From contig NC_080172.1 in assembly GCF_950295315.1 (NCBI RefSeq), forward strand, positions 117,604,564 to 117,668,563: DNA of 64,000 bases. Reading direction: 5' to 3'. Below the pieces are notes generated by a model. It searched no databases. It was not told the DNA's origin and worked only from the letters and a program-made list of their open reading frames with translations. Source of the DNA: Erinaceus europaeus (lineage: Eukaryota > Chordata > Mammalia > Eulipotyphla > Erinaceidae). The position numbers and the translations under genes are program-made. Shown here piece after piece: positions 1 through 10,289 of this stretch; position 1 is the stretch's first letter, and every line of letters starts with the position of its first letter.

Positions 1-31
<31 letters not shown>
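1..31. repeat. (TG)n microsatellite
   Basis: An almost pure TG dinucleotide run opens the window and continues beyond it. It interrupts the ORF2 part of the inverted L1 that follows. Confidence 0.95.
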
Positions 32-32
<1 letters not shown>

Positions 33-231
33 GTCCATAGGCTTGTATGGTAGTTTTCCAACCTTTCACTTTGAGTCTGTGTTTGTCTTATTGAGTTAGG
101 TGGGTTTCCTGTAGACAGCATATTGTTGGGTTGTGTTTCCTGATCCGTCTTCCTACTCTGTGCCTTTTAATAGGTGAATTCAGGCCCTTGACATTTATTG
201 ATATCATAGATTGAAGATATTTTAATGCTAT
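32..231 (-). pseudogene. L1 ORF2 N-terminus (endonuclease start), inactive
   Basis: The complement corresponds to the start of ORF2 of the plus-strand L1 (INVNGLNSPI-like residues followed by the QETH endonuclease motif). The codon matching the ORF2 start reads ATA instead of ATG (complement of 229-231), so translation could not begin there. Only the beginning of the endonuclease domain is in the window. Confidence 0.8.
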
Positions 232-287
232 TATTGTGGATTTTTAGAGTGTTCTGATATATGGCATGTTTATGGTGGTCTGACTGT

Positions 288-1275
288 TTATAGCAGACCT
301 TTAAGAACTTCTTTCAGGGAAGGTTTGGTGATAGTTGATTCCTTCAACTATGGCTTGTCTGAGAAGGTTTTTAATGCCTCCGTCTAGTCTGAATGACAGT
401 CTAGCAAGATACAGTAGTCTTGATTGAAAACCTTTCTCATCAAGCACATGATCGATGTCTTGCCATTCTCTTCTGGTCTGTAGTGTTTTTGTGGAGAAGT
501 CCGCTGCTAATCTTATGGGTTTTCCTCTGTGACTCTTTGTTTTTCTTTTGCAGCCTTCAGGATCCTTTCTTTATCCTTATTCCTTTTTATTCTAAATATG
601 ATGTGTCTTTAAGTCTGAGTTAATTCTGTTTGAGACCCTCTGGGCTTCTCGAACCTATATGTCTTTTATGTTATCTAGACTAGAGAAGTTCTCAGGGATT
701 ATGTCCTGAAGAATGCTTTCTTCCCCTCCCTTTCTTCTTCTGGTAGGTCTATAATACATATATTATTTTTTTTTAAGTCATCTCATATGTCTCTGTTGTT
801 GTTTTCAGTATCTCTTAATCTCTTTTTAAGATCTCTTACTTCTTTCTTAGTTCTCTCTAATTCATCATTGATCTTGCTAATTCTGTTTTCAGCCTCATTT
901 ATTCTATTCTCTTCCCCCCTTGACTGTTTTCTGGAGTTCATCTATTTTGTTACCATGTTCTGATACTGTATTAGCTTGTTCAGATAGTTGTGTTCTTAGA
1001 TCAGCTATTTCAGCTTTCAGCTCTATAATAACCTTGAGATAATTAGTGTTTTCTTCTGGAGTCTCATTTGTTGTTTCTGCATTTCTGATAACAATTCTTT
1101 CAAACTCTTTACTCACTCCTGTGATTAATTCAAACTCTTTACTCACTCCTGTGATTAATTCCTCAGCGAGCGTTTGGATGTTGATCTCATTCTTCTGTGC
1201 TTCTACCTTTGGAGGGATTTTAGCTGGATTTTTGTCCTGGTTCATTCCTTCAATGTTTCTCCTTGGTTTAACCAT
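288..1275 (-). pseudogene. L1 ORF1 (nucleic-acid chaperone), frameshifted
   Basis: Translation begins with MVKPRRNIEG and gives about 123 residues of the charged N-terminus and coiled coil. Beyond 904 the frame breaks, but RNA-binding and C-terminal signatures remain recognisable in shifting frames: GKPIRLAADFS, then ARLSFRLDGG, then a KEVL tail before the stop at 288-290. The span of 988 bp matches a normal ORF1 of about 330 codons, so this copy keeps the middle part missing from the plus-strand L1. A 30-bp in-frame tandem duplication lies at 1101-1160. Confidence 0.85.
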
Positions 1276-1555
1276 TATTACAGTGTGTTATGAGGTCCTT
1301 CTCTCAGTACTTTTCAGTCTACTGATCACTTTTGCCTGGATTGACTTGTGTCTAATAAGGTACTTAAAGAGTTCAGAGTTGTGGAAATTAACAGCTGTTT
1401 CAATGTTATCTCAGTCCCTGAGTTGAAGCACAGTGGCTGTTAAAGCCTCTTTTATTTTTTCCTTCCCTGCTGGCTATGGGAGCCTGGGGGCTTTCAAACT
1501 ATGTAAGCAGGCTTCTTAACTTAATCACTCACTCCTGACCAAGAGATAAAGCAGG

Positions 1556-1690
1556 TTGGGGGAGAGGTAGCACAGTGGTTATGCAAAGAGACTCTCACAC
1601 CCCAAGGACCCAAAGCTCCAGGTTCAATTCAGCTGCTCTGCCAAGCTGGGCAGCACTGCTGGGCCCTGAGAGTGTCTAAACAAGTCCCGT
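1556..1690 (+). repeat. Family C SINE inside the L1 5'UTR
   Basis: A GGTAGCACAGTGGTTATGC head and a CCAGGTTCAATTC B box identify a family C SINE. It lies antisense to the surrounding L1. The two other young L1s in the window keep only its first ~45 bp at the same place and orientation. Confidence 0.75.
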
Positions 1691-2384
1691 TTATAGTATG
1701 TGCTGAGGCAATTAGTCACCATGTTTTCATCAGGAGAACAATGTGGAAAGGCTCCCACTATACAGCCCCACTGCTAGGCCACTGAGGTGTAGCTCTTCTC
1801 CTGAGTTTCCTGGTCAGTTCTCTGTTCCCAGATGTCGGCACAGGGCCTCCTCCCTGCTGCTCCAGCCTCTGAGGGCAGCAGCAATGGAGACTCACAGTTG
1901 CATTTGGTGAGTCTCAGGGTAGTTTCCTCCTCCCTTCAGCCGTCTTTTTGTTGGTAAAACAGACTGGAGGAGGCTTCTCAGCCAGACTGTTCCCAGCCAC
2001 TCGGGAGTAGATAAGGGCTTTAGCCTCAGAAGTCTCTCGTTAGCCTCCTCTCTGTCCACGAGCCGCACGTGTTTTCACTCACTGGTAACTTGGTTGGTTC
2101 CCAAAGTAGTCCCAGTCTTGTCTTCTTGCAGCCTCAGGTGATCTTTGATATTCCTTGTTCTTTAGAAAAGTTTCTCAACTGGGTAGAGCTGGAGGTCTGG
2201 GCAGATTTGTGGTCTCTGGATGCTCTGGTGATTTGGTGGGTTCTCAAAGTCATTCTAGTCCTGTCTTGTTGCCGTCCCAGGTGGTCTCCTTTGATATTTC
2301 TAGTTGAAGAGAAATGCAGCTGCTGCTCCTCTCTGCTTCTGTCTGTTTCTATTGAGACAGTGGCATTTTAAAATAAGTCATCTC

Positions 2385-2780
2385 AATTCTTTCTTTTTTT
2401 TATTTATAAAAATGAAACACTGACAGAAACATAGGATAAGAGGGGTAAGACTCCACACAGTTCCCACCACCAGAACTCTGTATCCCATCCTCTCCCTGAT
2501 AGCTTTCCTATTCTTTAACCCTCTGGGAGTATGGACCCAAGGTCATTGTGGGATGCAGAAGGTGGAAGGACTGGCTTTTGTAATTGCTTCCCCGCTGAAC
2601 ATGGTCATTGACAGGTGGATCCATACTCCCAGCCTGCCTCTCTCTTTCCCTGGGGGGGCAGGGCTCTGGGGAATTGAAGCTCCAGGACCCATTGGTGGAG
2701 TCGTCTGTCCAGGGAAGTCTGATTGAAATCATGCTGGCATCTGGAACCTGGTGGCTGCAAAGAGAGTTAACATATAAAAT
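2385..2780 (-). mobile_element. Element D copy (retroposon), 5'-truncated
   Basis: The complement aligns with the copies at 20451-20977 and 38742-39488: a segment with GTTAACTCTC, a GACTTCCCTGGACAGACGA-like stretch, a GGTGGTGGGAACTGTGTGG stretch, and an A-rich end (T-rich here at 2389-2410). The shared sequence stops near 2780, so the 5' part is missing. A CT-rich tract (2783-2815) adjoins it. Confidence 0.8.
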
Positions 2781-2807
2781 AACTCTCTCTCTCTTTCTCT
2801 TTTCCCT

Positions 2808-3076
2808 CCAGGGAGCTGGTACTCCATGCTGGTACTATGAATTTACTACTGCTCCTGGTGGCCTTTTTTTTTTTTCTTTCTAATTTTTATAAGACAGGAG
2901 AGACAGCAATTGAGAGCTGATAGATAGAAAGGGAGAGTGAAAGATAGGTACCTTCATACATGCTTCACTGCTCATGAAATGTCCCCCCTACAGGTGTGAA
3001 ATGGAGGCTCCCACCTGGGTTCTTGTGCTTGGTAATATGTGCACTCGACCAAGTGCACCACTGCCTGGCCCCGGAA
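2808..3076 (-). repeat. Family A SINE with module H, antisense
   Basis: Module H (2808-2862) is followed by a T-run and a family A body ending in the CACCACTGCCTGGCCCC head complement. The tail T-run at 2863-2876 separates the two parts. Confidence 0.75.
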
Positions 3077-3084
3077 GCCACTTC

Positions 3085-3094
3085 TTCCTTCTTT

Positions 3095-3153
<59 letters not shown>

Positions 3154-3156
3154 CCA

Positions 3157-3239
<83 letters not shown>

Positions 3240-3246
3240 GTATACA
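3085..3246. repeat. Composite microsatellite (CTTT)n-(CT)n-(AT)n
   Basis: Three adjoining blocks: CTTT repeats to about 3152, CT repeats to about 3187, then AT repeats to about 3240. The open frames here (poly-FLS and poly-IY on either strand) are artefacts of the repeat. Confidence 0.95.
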
Positions 3247-3299
3247 TGCATGTATGCTACTTGTCTTTGTATGGCTACCCTTTTTTTAGCCTGACAACA

Positions 3300-3840
3300 C
3301 CTGACAGGTGTTGAATTAACTTCGTTTATTTTTAACTGTTATATAGCATCCTACAACACATAGATATCTTGATCCGTTCTTGTTTCCACAGACCTCTGTC
3401 TTGTTCCCTGATTTCTACTATTTTGGTTGATTCTGAAATGGGACATTAATGGGCTGGGGGGTGTGCACACCACCGACACTATAAGACCTTGCCAGATGGC
3501 AGCTCAAAGTCGGCACACCAGTTTATATTCCCGTGAGCAGCGTCTGCAAGTCCCCATCTCTTTCTACCCCTGCCAACAGCTGATATTGTCAGCCTTTTAA
3601 ATTTTTGACGACGTTTTGGGTGTAAGATGGTAGCTCATGTTAATTCGTGTTTCCATGATTATTAGAGAGGTTCAACATGTAATTTTGTGTTTATAGACTT
3701 GGAGTTCCTTCTCTCATGAATTATCAGTTCATATCCCTTGCCCATCTTCTCTAAAGACCTTTTCAAGTTGATGTGTGGGGGTTGTGTACATATTCCAGTT
3801 ACAAGTGATTGTTTCTCGTGATGTTGGGACTATCTCTTCA
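3300..3840 (-). mobile_element. Old LINE-1 ORF2/3' region, antisense
   Basis: The + strand reads like the complement of an ancient mammalian L1 3' segment: CACACCAGTTTATATTCCCG, a TATTGTCAGCCTTTTAAATTT block and TCATATCCCTTGCCCATCTT appear in the usual order. It is highly diverged with no coding potential. Confidence 0.7.
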
Positions 3841-3844
3841 CAGG

Positions 3845-4696
3845 CTGATTGCTGAAGACTTTAAGGAGAGGAATGACATGAGCTGATTGGCATGTTTAAG
3901 ATAGTGCTCTGTCCCTGGTGTGAAGAGTGACCGGGGTGAAATGAAGGAGAGAAGGCAGGGGTGGGAGTCAGTTAAGAGTTCACTGTGATGGTCCAGGGCC
4001 CACCGTGGAGGCAGAGTTCACACAACTTGCTGATAGAAGAAGAGAAGGCAGGAATCACAGTGACTCCCCGGGCTTCTGGTGTGAGCAGTTGGGGGTGGTG
4101 GTGGTACCGTTGACTGAGATGGAGCATGACAGGTGGAGAAACAGGTTTAGGCTGGGAATCCGGGAAGAAACACTTTGTTTTCAACACGTCGAGCTTGAGA
4201 TTTTAGATATCTAAGCGGTTAAATCAAGTAGGCAGCTGGATCAGAGCCTGAAGTTCACAGTCATGTTAAGGATCTTGAGAGTCCGTTTTGGGGGTTCAAG
4301 CAGGGCAGCACAGTTTCTGGAAGACCCATCCAGCCCACCCGAAGGCACGGCTTCAGAGTGGGGAGGGAGAGAGGGGACAGTCAGATCAGCTGAATCCACT
4401 CAGGTTATGGGTGGAGTGGCAGCTGCTGCACCCAGAAGCCCTCACATCCTGGGGATGGATGTTGGGGGGTCATCAATATGTGAATGGAACTAAAACCACA
4501 AGACTGAACAAGATGGAAAGACAGGCACCTCCAGAAGAACCACTGCACACGCCGACATTTAGAGGCTGAGCAGAAGGGACAGGTCGGTGAGAAGACTGCA
4601 CTGGGGTGTGGGTCCAAGAGGCAGGCGCTGCTCACTGGACAGTCCAGTACCCAGTGTCAGGATCAGCAAGTAGTAGGTGCCTAGGAAATGTTTATT
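3845..4696 (+). repeat. Old mammal-wide interspersed repeat, unnamed
   Basis: The order of phrases (GAATGACATGAGCTGATTGG, then a GGCTTCTGGTGTGAGCAGTTG block, GACTGAGATGG, a 'GCTTGAGATTTTAGATATC' stretch, and CATTTAGAGGCTGAGCAGAAG) resembles a long diverged repeat I have seen in other mammals but cannot name. It appears to continue after the SINE and purine tract to about 5540. The short open frames are not convincing genes. Confidence 0.4.
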
Positions 4697-4710
4697 AAAG
4701 AAATGTTTCT

Positions 4711-5000
4711 TTTTTTTTCTTTTTCTTTTCTTTTATTTATTTATTCCCTTTTGTTTCCCTTGTTGTTTTATTGTTGTAGTTATTATTGTTGTTGTCGTTG
4801 TTGGATAGGACAGAGAGAAATGGAGAGAGGAGGGGAAGACAGAGAGGAGGAGAGAAAGACAAACACCTACAGACCTGCTTCACCGCCTGTGAAGCGACTC
4901 CCCTGCAGGTGGGGAGCCGGGGTTTGAACCGGGATCCTTATGCCGGTCCTTGCGCTTTGCGCCACCTGCGCTTAACCCGCTGCGCTACAGCCCGACTCCC
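4711..5000 (-). repeat. Family B SINE, antisense, with 14-bp TSD
   Basis: Flanked by perfect direct repeats AAAGAAATGTTTCT at 4697-4710 and 5001-5014. T-rich tail at the left, head complement CAGCCCGACTCCC at the right. Full length without module H. Confidence 0.95.
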
Positions 5001-5055
5001 AAAGAAATGTTTCTTAAAGGAACAAATTTAAGAATTAAAATGCAGAAATGAAGGA

Positions 5056-5216
5056 GTGGTCAATAAAGAGGAGGAGAAGGAGAAGGAGGAAGAGGAGAAG
5101 GAGGAGGTGGAAGAGAAGGAGGAGGTGGAGGAGAAGGAGAAGGAGAAGGAGGAGGTAGAGGAGAAGGAGGAGGAGGAGAAGGAGGAGGTGGGTGGAGAAG
5201 GAGGAGGAGGAGAAGG
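5056..5216. repeat. Purine-rich (GGAGAA/GGAGGT)n tract
   Basis: An imperfect all-purine repeat on the + strand. The glutamate/lysine frame across it is a repeat artefact. Confidence 0.9.
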
Positions 5217-5229
5217 CATCCTGCAAAGG

Positions 5230-5540
5230 CAAGAGAAAAGTTTCAAGAAGGGAATTACCCACTGTGTGTACTGTTGCCAAGAAGTTGCCTAAGAGCTAGA
5301 CACAGAGGTGGCCATTGAATTTGCTAACATAGAGGTCACTGGTGACTTTGACAAAAATGGCTGCAGCTTGGCATCTGTGGTGTTTGCCAGGTCCTGTGCG
5401 GTATAGGGTGGGAACGGGGGATGTGGGTGGTGAGAGGGAGGGGACTCTCCAAGGAGTGGAATCAGCAGGTGCCAGAAGACAAGTGGTGCTGGTCCTGCCA
5501 CTGCAAGTGACCCAGCTGATAATAAGGGCAGAAGACAGAG
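5230..5540 (+). repeat. Continuation of the unnamed old repeat
   Basis: ATTTGCTAACATAGAGGTCA and GTGACTTTGACAAAAATGG continue the family seen at 3845-4696 after a simple-repeat expansion. No gene is seen here. Confidence 0.35.
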
Positions 5541-5544
5541 AGGA

Positions 5545-5640
5545 GGCCAGAGAGACAGCTCACCTCAGCAGTGTGCCTGACCCGGTTCAAGCCTGGTGCC
5601 TGGTGTCTTAAAGGCAGCTTCACTGCTGTGCTCTTTCCTT
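5545..5640 (+). repeat. C-like SINE fragment
   Basis: Head-like 'GGCCAGAGAGACAGCTCACC' and a CGGTTCAAGCC B box, then abrupt truncation into the next SINE. Confidence 0.5.
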
Positions 5641-5822
5641 TTGATTTTTTTATAGAACAGAGATAAATTGAGAGGGGAGATAGAGAAGGAGGGAGACAGA
5701 GAGAGATCAGCAACCCTGACTCACCACTCTCGAAGCTTTCCCCCACAGGTGGGGAGTGGGGGGCTTGAACCTGGGTCCTTGCATATGGTAATGTGTGCAC
5801 TTATGCCATTGCCCGGCCCCAT
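5641..5822 (-). repeat. Family A SINE, antisense
   Basis: T-rich tail at 5641, GGGGCTTGAACCTGGGTCC B box complement near 5760 and TTGCCCGGCCCC head complement at 5810-5820. Confidence 0.85.
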
Positions 5823-5847
5823 CTCTTTCATTTTCTCTCTTTGTTCC

Positions 5848-5980
5848 TGTCAAGAGGAAGAAAGAAAGAGAGAGAAAGAAAGAAAGAGAAAGAAAGGAGA
5901 AGGAGAAGGATGGGTGGATGAATGGGAAGGAGGGAGAAAGGATAAAGAAACGGAAAAGGGAAAGAAAGCAGAGCAGAAAG
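5848..5980. repeat. GAAA/GAGA purine-rich tract
   Basis: Imperfect GAAA and AGGAGAA repeats. The lysine/glutamate-rich frames here are artefacts. Confidence 0.8.
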
Positions 5981-6147
5981 AAGAGATAGGGGAGTATGCC
6001 AAAACAGGCTGGATTTCAAGGCAGAAGGGAGTGGGGAAAAAGAGGGGGGATGGTGACGAGAGCTAGGGCTTGGCAAGTGACCAGATGTCCACATGTCACT
6101 CAAGACTCAGAACAGAGTCCAAGTCAAACTGGCTGAAGCAAAAGGGA

Positions 6148-6150
<3 letters not shown>

Positions 6151-6199
<49 letters not shown>

Positions 6200-6200
6200 T
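6151..6200. repeat. (TTA)n microsatellite
   Basis: About 16 uninterrupted TTA/ATT units. The poly-tyrosine frame comes from this repeat. Confidence 0.95.
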
Positions 6201-6575
6201 TCATGGAACTGAAAAGTCCACGCGTAGATTCTGGTTGAAGATAATAAGGTGTGGCACCCCGACTCTTGCTTCTCTCTTTGTCTAAACAGTGTCTTTGTTT
6301 AGGGAGACAGTTCTGTCACCAGGACAAGACCCTATGGCAAGGTCTAGTCTTCCACTGACTTCCTCCCTTTGCAAGTCAGTCAGCCAGAGTCCCATTAGTC
6401 AAATGCCCAATGGCCATATGTTACTTCTGAGCCAGTCACGGTGGTGGAGGGAGAGAGCTCTTCTTTGATTGACCATCCTGGGAAACCAGGAGCCAAAGCA
6501 GGAATGGAGTGAGGAGGGTCAAGGGCTAGATAAGCAAACATACAGAGTTCAGTGCTAACCCAGCACTTACACGTC

Positions 6576-7160
6576 TGGGAGACTTGAGAACTCTCAGGAG
6601 GCTGGAAGTGGACCTGCCCTATGACCCTGCAATTCCTCTCCTGGGGACAGATCCCAAGGAACCCAGCACACCCATCCAAAAAGATCCGTGTGCACCTGTG
6701 TTCACAGTAGCACAGTGTGTAATAGCCAAAACCTGGAGGCAACCCAGGTGTCCAACAACAGATGAGTGGCTGAGCAAGTTGTGGTCTAGACACACAATGG
6801 AATACTACTCAGCTGTTAAAAATGGCGAATTCTCCTTCTTTACCTCATCTTGGATGTAGCTTGAAGGAATCATGTTAAATGAGCTAAGTCAGATTTAAAA
6901 GGATGAATATGGGATGATCTCACTCACAGACAGAAGTTGAAAAACAAGATCAGAAGGGGAGGCACCAAGCAGAACTTGGAGTGGAGTTGGTGGACTGCGC
7001 CAAAGTCAAGGACTCTGGGGTGGGTGGGGGGAGGGCTCAGGTCCTGGAACAGGATGGCAGAGGAGGACCTGGTGGGGGATGTACTATTATGTAGAAATGT
7101 ACAAACTATTGTATTTTACTGTTGAATGTAAACCATTAATCCCTCAATAAAGAAATTAGA
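6576..7160 (+). mobile_element. Young LINE-1 3' end, 5'-truncated
   Basis: The last ~90 ORF2 codons ([22 protein letters not shown] C-terminus, 6584-6859), a 3'UTR with a G-rich stretch near 7020, and a CTCAATAAAGAAATT polyadenylation/tail region at 7142. It aligns with 26250-26840 of the full-length L1 and is typical of a truncated target-primed insertion. An in-frame stop (TAG at 6857) replaces the normal continuation of ORF2. Confidence 0.92.
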
Positions 7161-7391
7161 AGAAGGAGAAGAAGGCGGTGAAGGAAGGCTCTGTGAAAGC
7201 TCGCTAGCACAGTGTGCTGGTGAAGGAAGGTGAAAGGAAGCCAGCACAGTGTGCCGCTTGGCTAGGTGCACCACCTAGTGTGGCCCTCGTCACACTGAGC
7301 GCTACTGGCGCTCTGGTCTCTTTCGCTCTCTCTCTGCCTATCTTCATCTCATCTCCAACTACAACCCCATCTTTACCTCTGTCTTTAAAAT
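7161..7391 (+). repeat. Weak SINE-like sequence with pyrimidine tail
   Basis: The phrase CAGCACAGTGTGC occurs twice (CTAGCACAGTGTGC near 7204 and CCAGCACAGTGTGC near 7241), followed by a CT-rich tail. It may be a decayed tRNA-derived SINE. Nothing else is recognised. Confidence 0.3.
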
Positions 7392-7403
7392 GAAGAAGTA
7401 GAG

Positions 7404-7678
7404 GGAGTCGGGCGGTAGCGCAGTGGGTTAAACGCAGATGGCGCAAAGCGCAAAGACCAGTGTAAGGATCCCGGTTCGAGCCCCCAGCTCCCCACCTGCA
7501 GGGGAGTCGCTTCCCAGGCGGTGAAGCAGGTCTGCAGGTGTCTGTCTTTCTCTCCCCCTCTCTGTCTTCTTCCCTGTGTCTCTCCATTTCTCTCTGTCTT
7601 ATTCAACAACGACATCAGTAACTACAACAATAAAACAACAAGGGCAACAAAATAAATAAATAAATATTTTTTAAAAAA
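7404..7678 (+). repeat. Family B SINE with 12-bp TSD
   Basis: Near-consensus full-length copy. Head GGAGTCGGGCGGTAGCGCAG, B box GGTTCGAGCC, A-rich tail. Direct repeats GAAGAAGTAGAG at 7392-7403 and 7679-7690 mark the insertion. Confidence 0.95.
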
Positions 7679-7732
7679 GAAGAAGTAGAGGTATATCGGT
7701 ATGTAGAATATCAGAATATTTTTAAGAGTACC

Positions 7733-7817
7733 TTAGTGTCAGCGAGACAGTTCAGTGATATAGTGGGTTTCTTGCATAAATGAAACCATGGGTTCTGCTC
7801 TTGGTACAGTTGTGCAA

Positions 7818-7856
<39 letters not shown>

Positions 7857-7862
7857 TTTCTA
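7733..7862 (+). repeat. C-like SINE with (CT)n tail
   Basis: A GCGAGACAGTTCAGTGATAT head, then CATGGGTTCTG in place of a B box, then a CT run at 7818-7854. Confidence 0.6.
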
Positions 7863-7877
7863 GTAGAAAAAAAAGTA

Positions 7878-7992
7878 AAGGGCAGGGGTAGGTAGCATAA
7901 GGGCTCATAGTTGAGGCTCCAAAGTTCCAGGTTCAATCCCCTGCACCACCATAAACCAGATTTGAGCAGGGCTCTGATTTAAAAAAAAAAGT
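7878..7992 (+). repeat. Family C SINE
   Basis: GGTTCAATCCCCTGCACCAC B box block and a short A tail at 7981. Confidence 0.8.
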
Positions 7993-8284
7993 AAAATAGC
8001 AAGGAAGTACCATAACAGTTTTATTAATCCAGTTCTGTCCAATAGAAGTAGAATATGAACCTTGTGTCTAACTTTAGATTTTTGTAGTAGTGACATTAAC
8101 AGCAAAAAAAAAAAAAAGGGAACTAGGTAAAATTAATCTTAGCATTTTATTTTCTCTTAAAGATTCACATATTGAACTAAAGAGGAGAAGAGGGCACGGG
8201 GGAGGATCGGAGCCCAGGATAAGACCCAAGGCTTCACACCTGCAAGACCGTGGCCTTCCCAGCCTCAGAGAGATACATAGTGGC

Positions 8285-8470
8285 TTTTTGTTTGTTTTGT
8301 TTTGTTGCCACCAGGGTTATTGCTGGGGCTCAGTGCTTGCACAGAGCTCCTGGTGGCTTTCCCCTGCCCTTTCTTTTTTGATAGAGACAAAGAGAAGTGG
8401 AAGAAAGAAGGAGGGAGGGAGGGAGGGGAAGGAGGGAGAAGAGGATAGAGAGAAAGGCACACAGAGAGGT
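8285..8470 (-). repeat. Module H SINE, antisense, 5' part missing
   Basis: GCCACCAGGGTTATTGCTGG and CTCCTGGTGGC ends of module H, then GATAGAGACAAAGAGAAGTG of a SINE body that stops in a GGAG-rich tract. Confidence 0.7.
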
Positions 8471-8854
8471 CTCCTCGTTAGAGAATTAATATGAATATAA
8501 ATATATATATTTGGAATCACTTGTCTGTCTGTGCACAGTTTATCCCACTGTCAATTTGACAGGACCCAAACATTCCATGTATTTCTGAGGGAAATTTAAC
8601 CCTTAGATTAAGATATTCTGCAAAGATGCAGATTTTGAAGACTCAGTAGGACAAAAAGAATAAAAAATATCCCATTAAATTTTTTCTCTTAAAAATGGTA
8701 ACCAAAGGGTCTTACAGGCTTTGTGAAAACTACGGTGGTTATTGGCGGCGGTGGGGGGTGGGGTGGACAGGGCTTTGGTGAAAGGTGTGGTGACATATCT
8801 TATAATTGTTTAAAACACTGTTAAGTCACTAATAAAACTTTAAAATAACTTTTA
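8471..8854. other. Unrecognised intergenic sequence
   Basis: AT-rich with no convincing gene, RNA or repeat. A G-rich patch lies at 8745-8765. Confidence 0.5.
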
Positions 8855-9065
8855 GGGGCCAGGTGGTAGCATACCTGGTTCATGTGTTACCATGTGCTAG
8901 GACCCATGTTCAAGCCCCTGGCCCCCACCTGCAGGGGGAAGGCTTCACAAGTGGTGAAGCAGGGCTGCAGGTGTCTCTCTGTCTCTATCTCCCCCACCCC
9001 TCTCAATTTCTGGCTCTCTGTATTCAATAAATAAATAAAGATAATAGAAATAAACTTTAAAAAAT
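8855..9065 (+). repeat. Family A SINE with 11-bp TSD
   Basis: Head GGGGCCAGGTGGTAGC, tail with AATAAATAAATAAAG. Direct repeats AATAACTTTTA at 8844-8854 and 9066-9076. Confidence 0.95.
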
Positions 9066-9139
9066 AATAACTTTTATACTAAAAGACTATTACTGACATG
9101 ATACACTTTGGAGCCAATGGTCTAGAGAAAATACATGAG

Positions 9140-9335
9140 TTTGAGGACTGGGAAGTAGTATAACCAGCAGAGCACACACTCCACCATGTGAGAAGACCCA
9201 GGTTCAAGCCCCTGTTCCCCACCTGCAGGGGGAAAACTTTACAGGTGGTGAAGCAGGGCCGCAGATGTATCTTTCTCTCTCTCCCCATTTTCTCTTAATT
9301 TCTCTCTGTCTCTATTCAAAATAAAACAAAACAAT
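9140..9335 (+). repeat. Family A SINE, diverged head
   Basis: CCCAGGTTCAAGCCCCTGTT B box block, then the usual GGTGAAGCAGGG body and CT-rich tail. The head is eroded. Confidence 0.85.
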
Positions 9336-9344
9336 TCTTTAAAA

Positions 9345-9640
9345 AATTTTTAAAAATATTATTTATTCACTTTTGTTGTCCTTTTTTTTTGTTTTGATGT
9401 TGTTGTTGTAGTTATTACTGTTGTTGTTATTGGTGTCATTGTTGTTGGATAGGACAGAGAGAAATGGAGAGAGGAGGGGAAGACAGAGAGGGGGAGAGAA
9501 AGACAGACACCTGCAGACCTGCTTCACCGCCTGTGAAGCGACTCCCCTATAGATGTGGAGCCGGGGGCTCGAACCGGGATCCTTAAGCCAATCCTTGTGT
9601 TTTGTGCCACCTGCACTCAACCTGCTGTGCTACCGAAAAT
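9345..9640 (-). repeat. Family B SINE, antisense
   Basis: T-rich tail (9345-9400), GATAGGACAGAGAGAAATGG body, eroded head CAACCTGCTGTGCTACCG. Confidence 0.92.
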
Positions 9641-10285
9641 AATCCTTCTATGACTGCTACATCTTGACTTTAAAATTCAGATTACTTAAAAACAAATGTA
9701 ATTTCAAATTCACCTTCTCAGTCTTGCTAGCCACACTGCTTGCAAATGACTACCGCAGCTGGTAACTCAGCCCTCATCCGGAACGTTCTTTCTGTGGAGA
9801 GATGCATGAGGCTCAGAGAGTGACCTTGCCCAGGGCACTGAGCTGAGGAGCGCGGTGTCCTGACTGTGGAGCTGTCTCGGTCCGCCCCATCTCACCTTGC
9901 CATCTCAGTGCCTAACCCAGAAGCAGCGATTCCTGAAACGGCGCCGGAGGGAGTCCCTTTCCCGTTCCCACTCGTCGGCAGTGATGGCCCCCGTCTGGAG
10001 CAATCACAGCCGGAACTCTTACAGGCTCAAATTCATGCTGGGGTTCCAATTTCTTGTGTCTCTGTAGTGACATTAACCTCCCCCGCCCCATCCCAGTGTC
10101 CTTTTACTGAGGAAACGTTGCTTTAATAATTTTTCTTGTCACAAGGTAGGTGTCAGTACACTCCAGCCTGTACCAACCCCCAACCCTCATTCTGCTCAGC
10201 AAAGGTCCCCAATCTCCCCTTAGTGACACCCCCTCCACCTTCTGGGTCCTCAGACCTGCTGCGCTAGGTGGCAATTCAGTGACAG
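9641..10285. other. Unrecognised intergenic sequence
   Basis: GC-moderate unique-looking sequence. The 86-aa frame at 9866-10126 has no recognisable domain and I do not call it a gene. Confidence 0.4.
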
Positions 10286-10289
10286 GCCC

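Larger units (their letters stand above)
32..2320 (-). mobile_element. Young LINE-1, 5' part, inverted
   Basis: Read on the minus strand this is an L1 5'UTR (about 2320-1276), a broken ORF1 (1275-288) and the first codons of ORF2 (231-32). It matches the plus-strand L1 at 21460-26847 through all three parts. The 5'UTR is longer than in the other two copies: it holds two related promoter units, around 2084 and 2227 (offset 143 bp), and a full antisense family C SINE. ORF2 is cut off by the TG microsatellite and the window edge. The exact 5' end is uncertain by tens of bases. Confidence 0.9.

Noticed and set aside
1046..1426. 126-aa plus-strand frame opposite L1 ORF1
   Set aside because: Antisense shadow of the ORF1 coiled coil; hydrophobic only because it complements Lys/Glu codons.
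5028..5292. Poly-Ser/Leu or Glu/Lys frames
   Set aside because: Translations of the purine-rich microsatellite.
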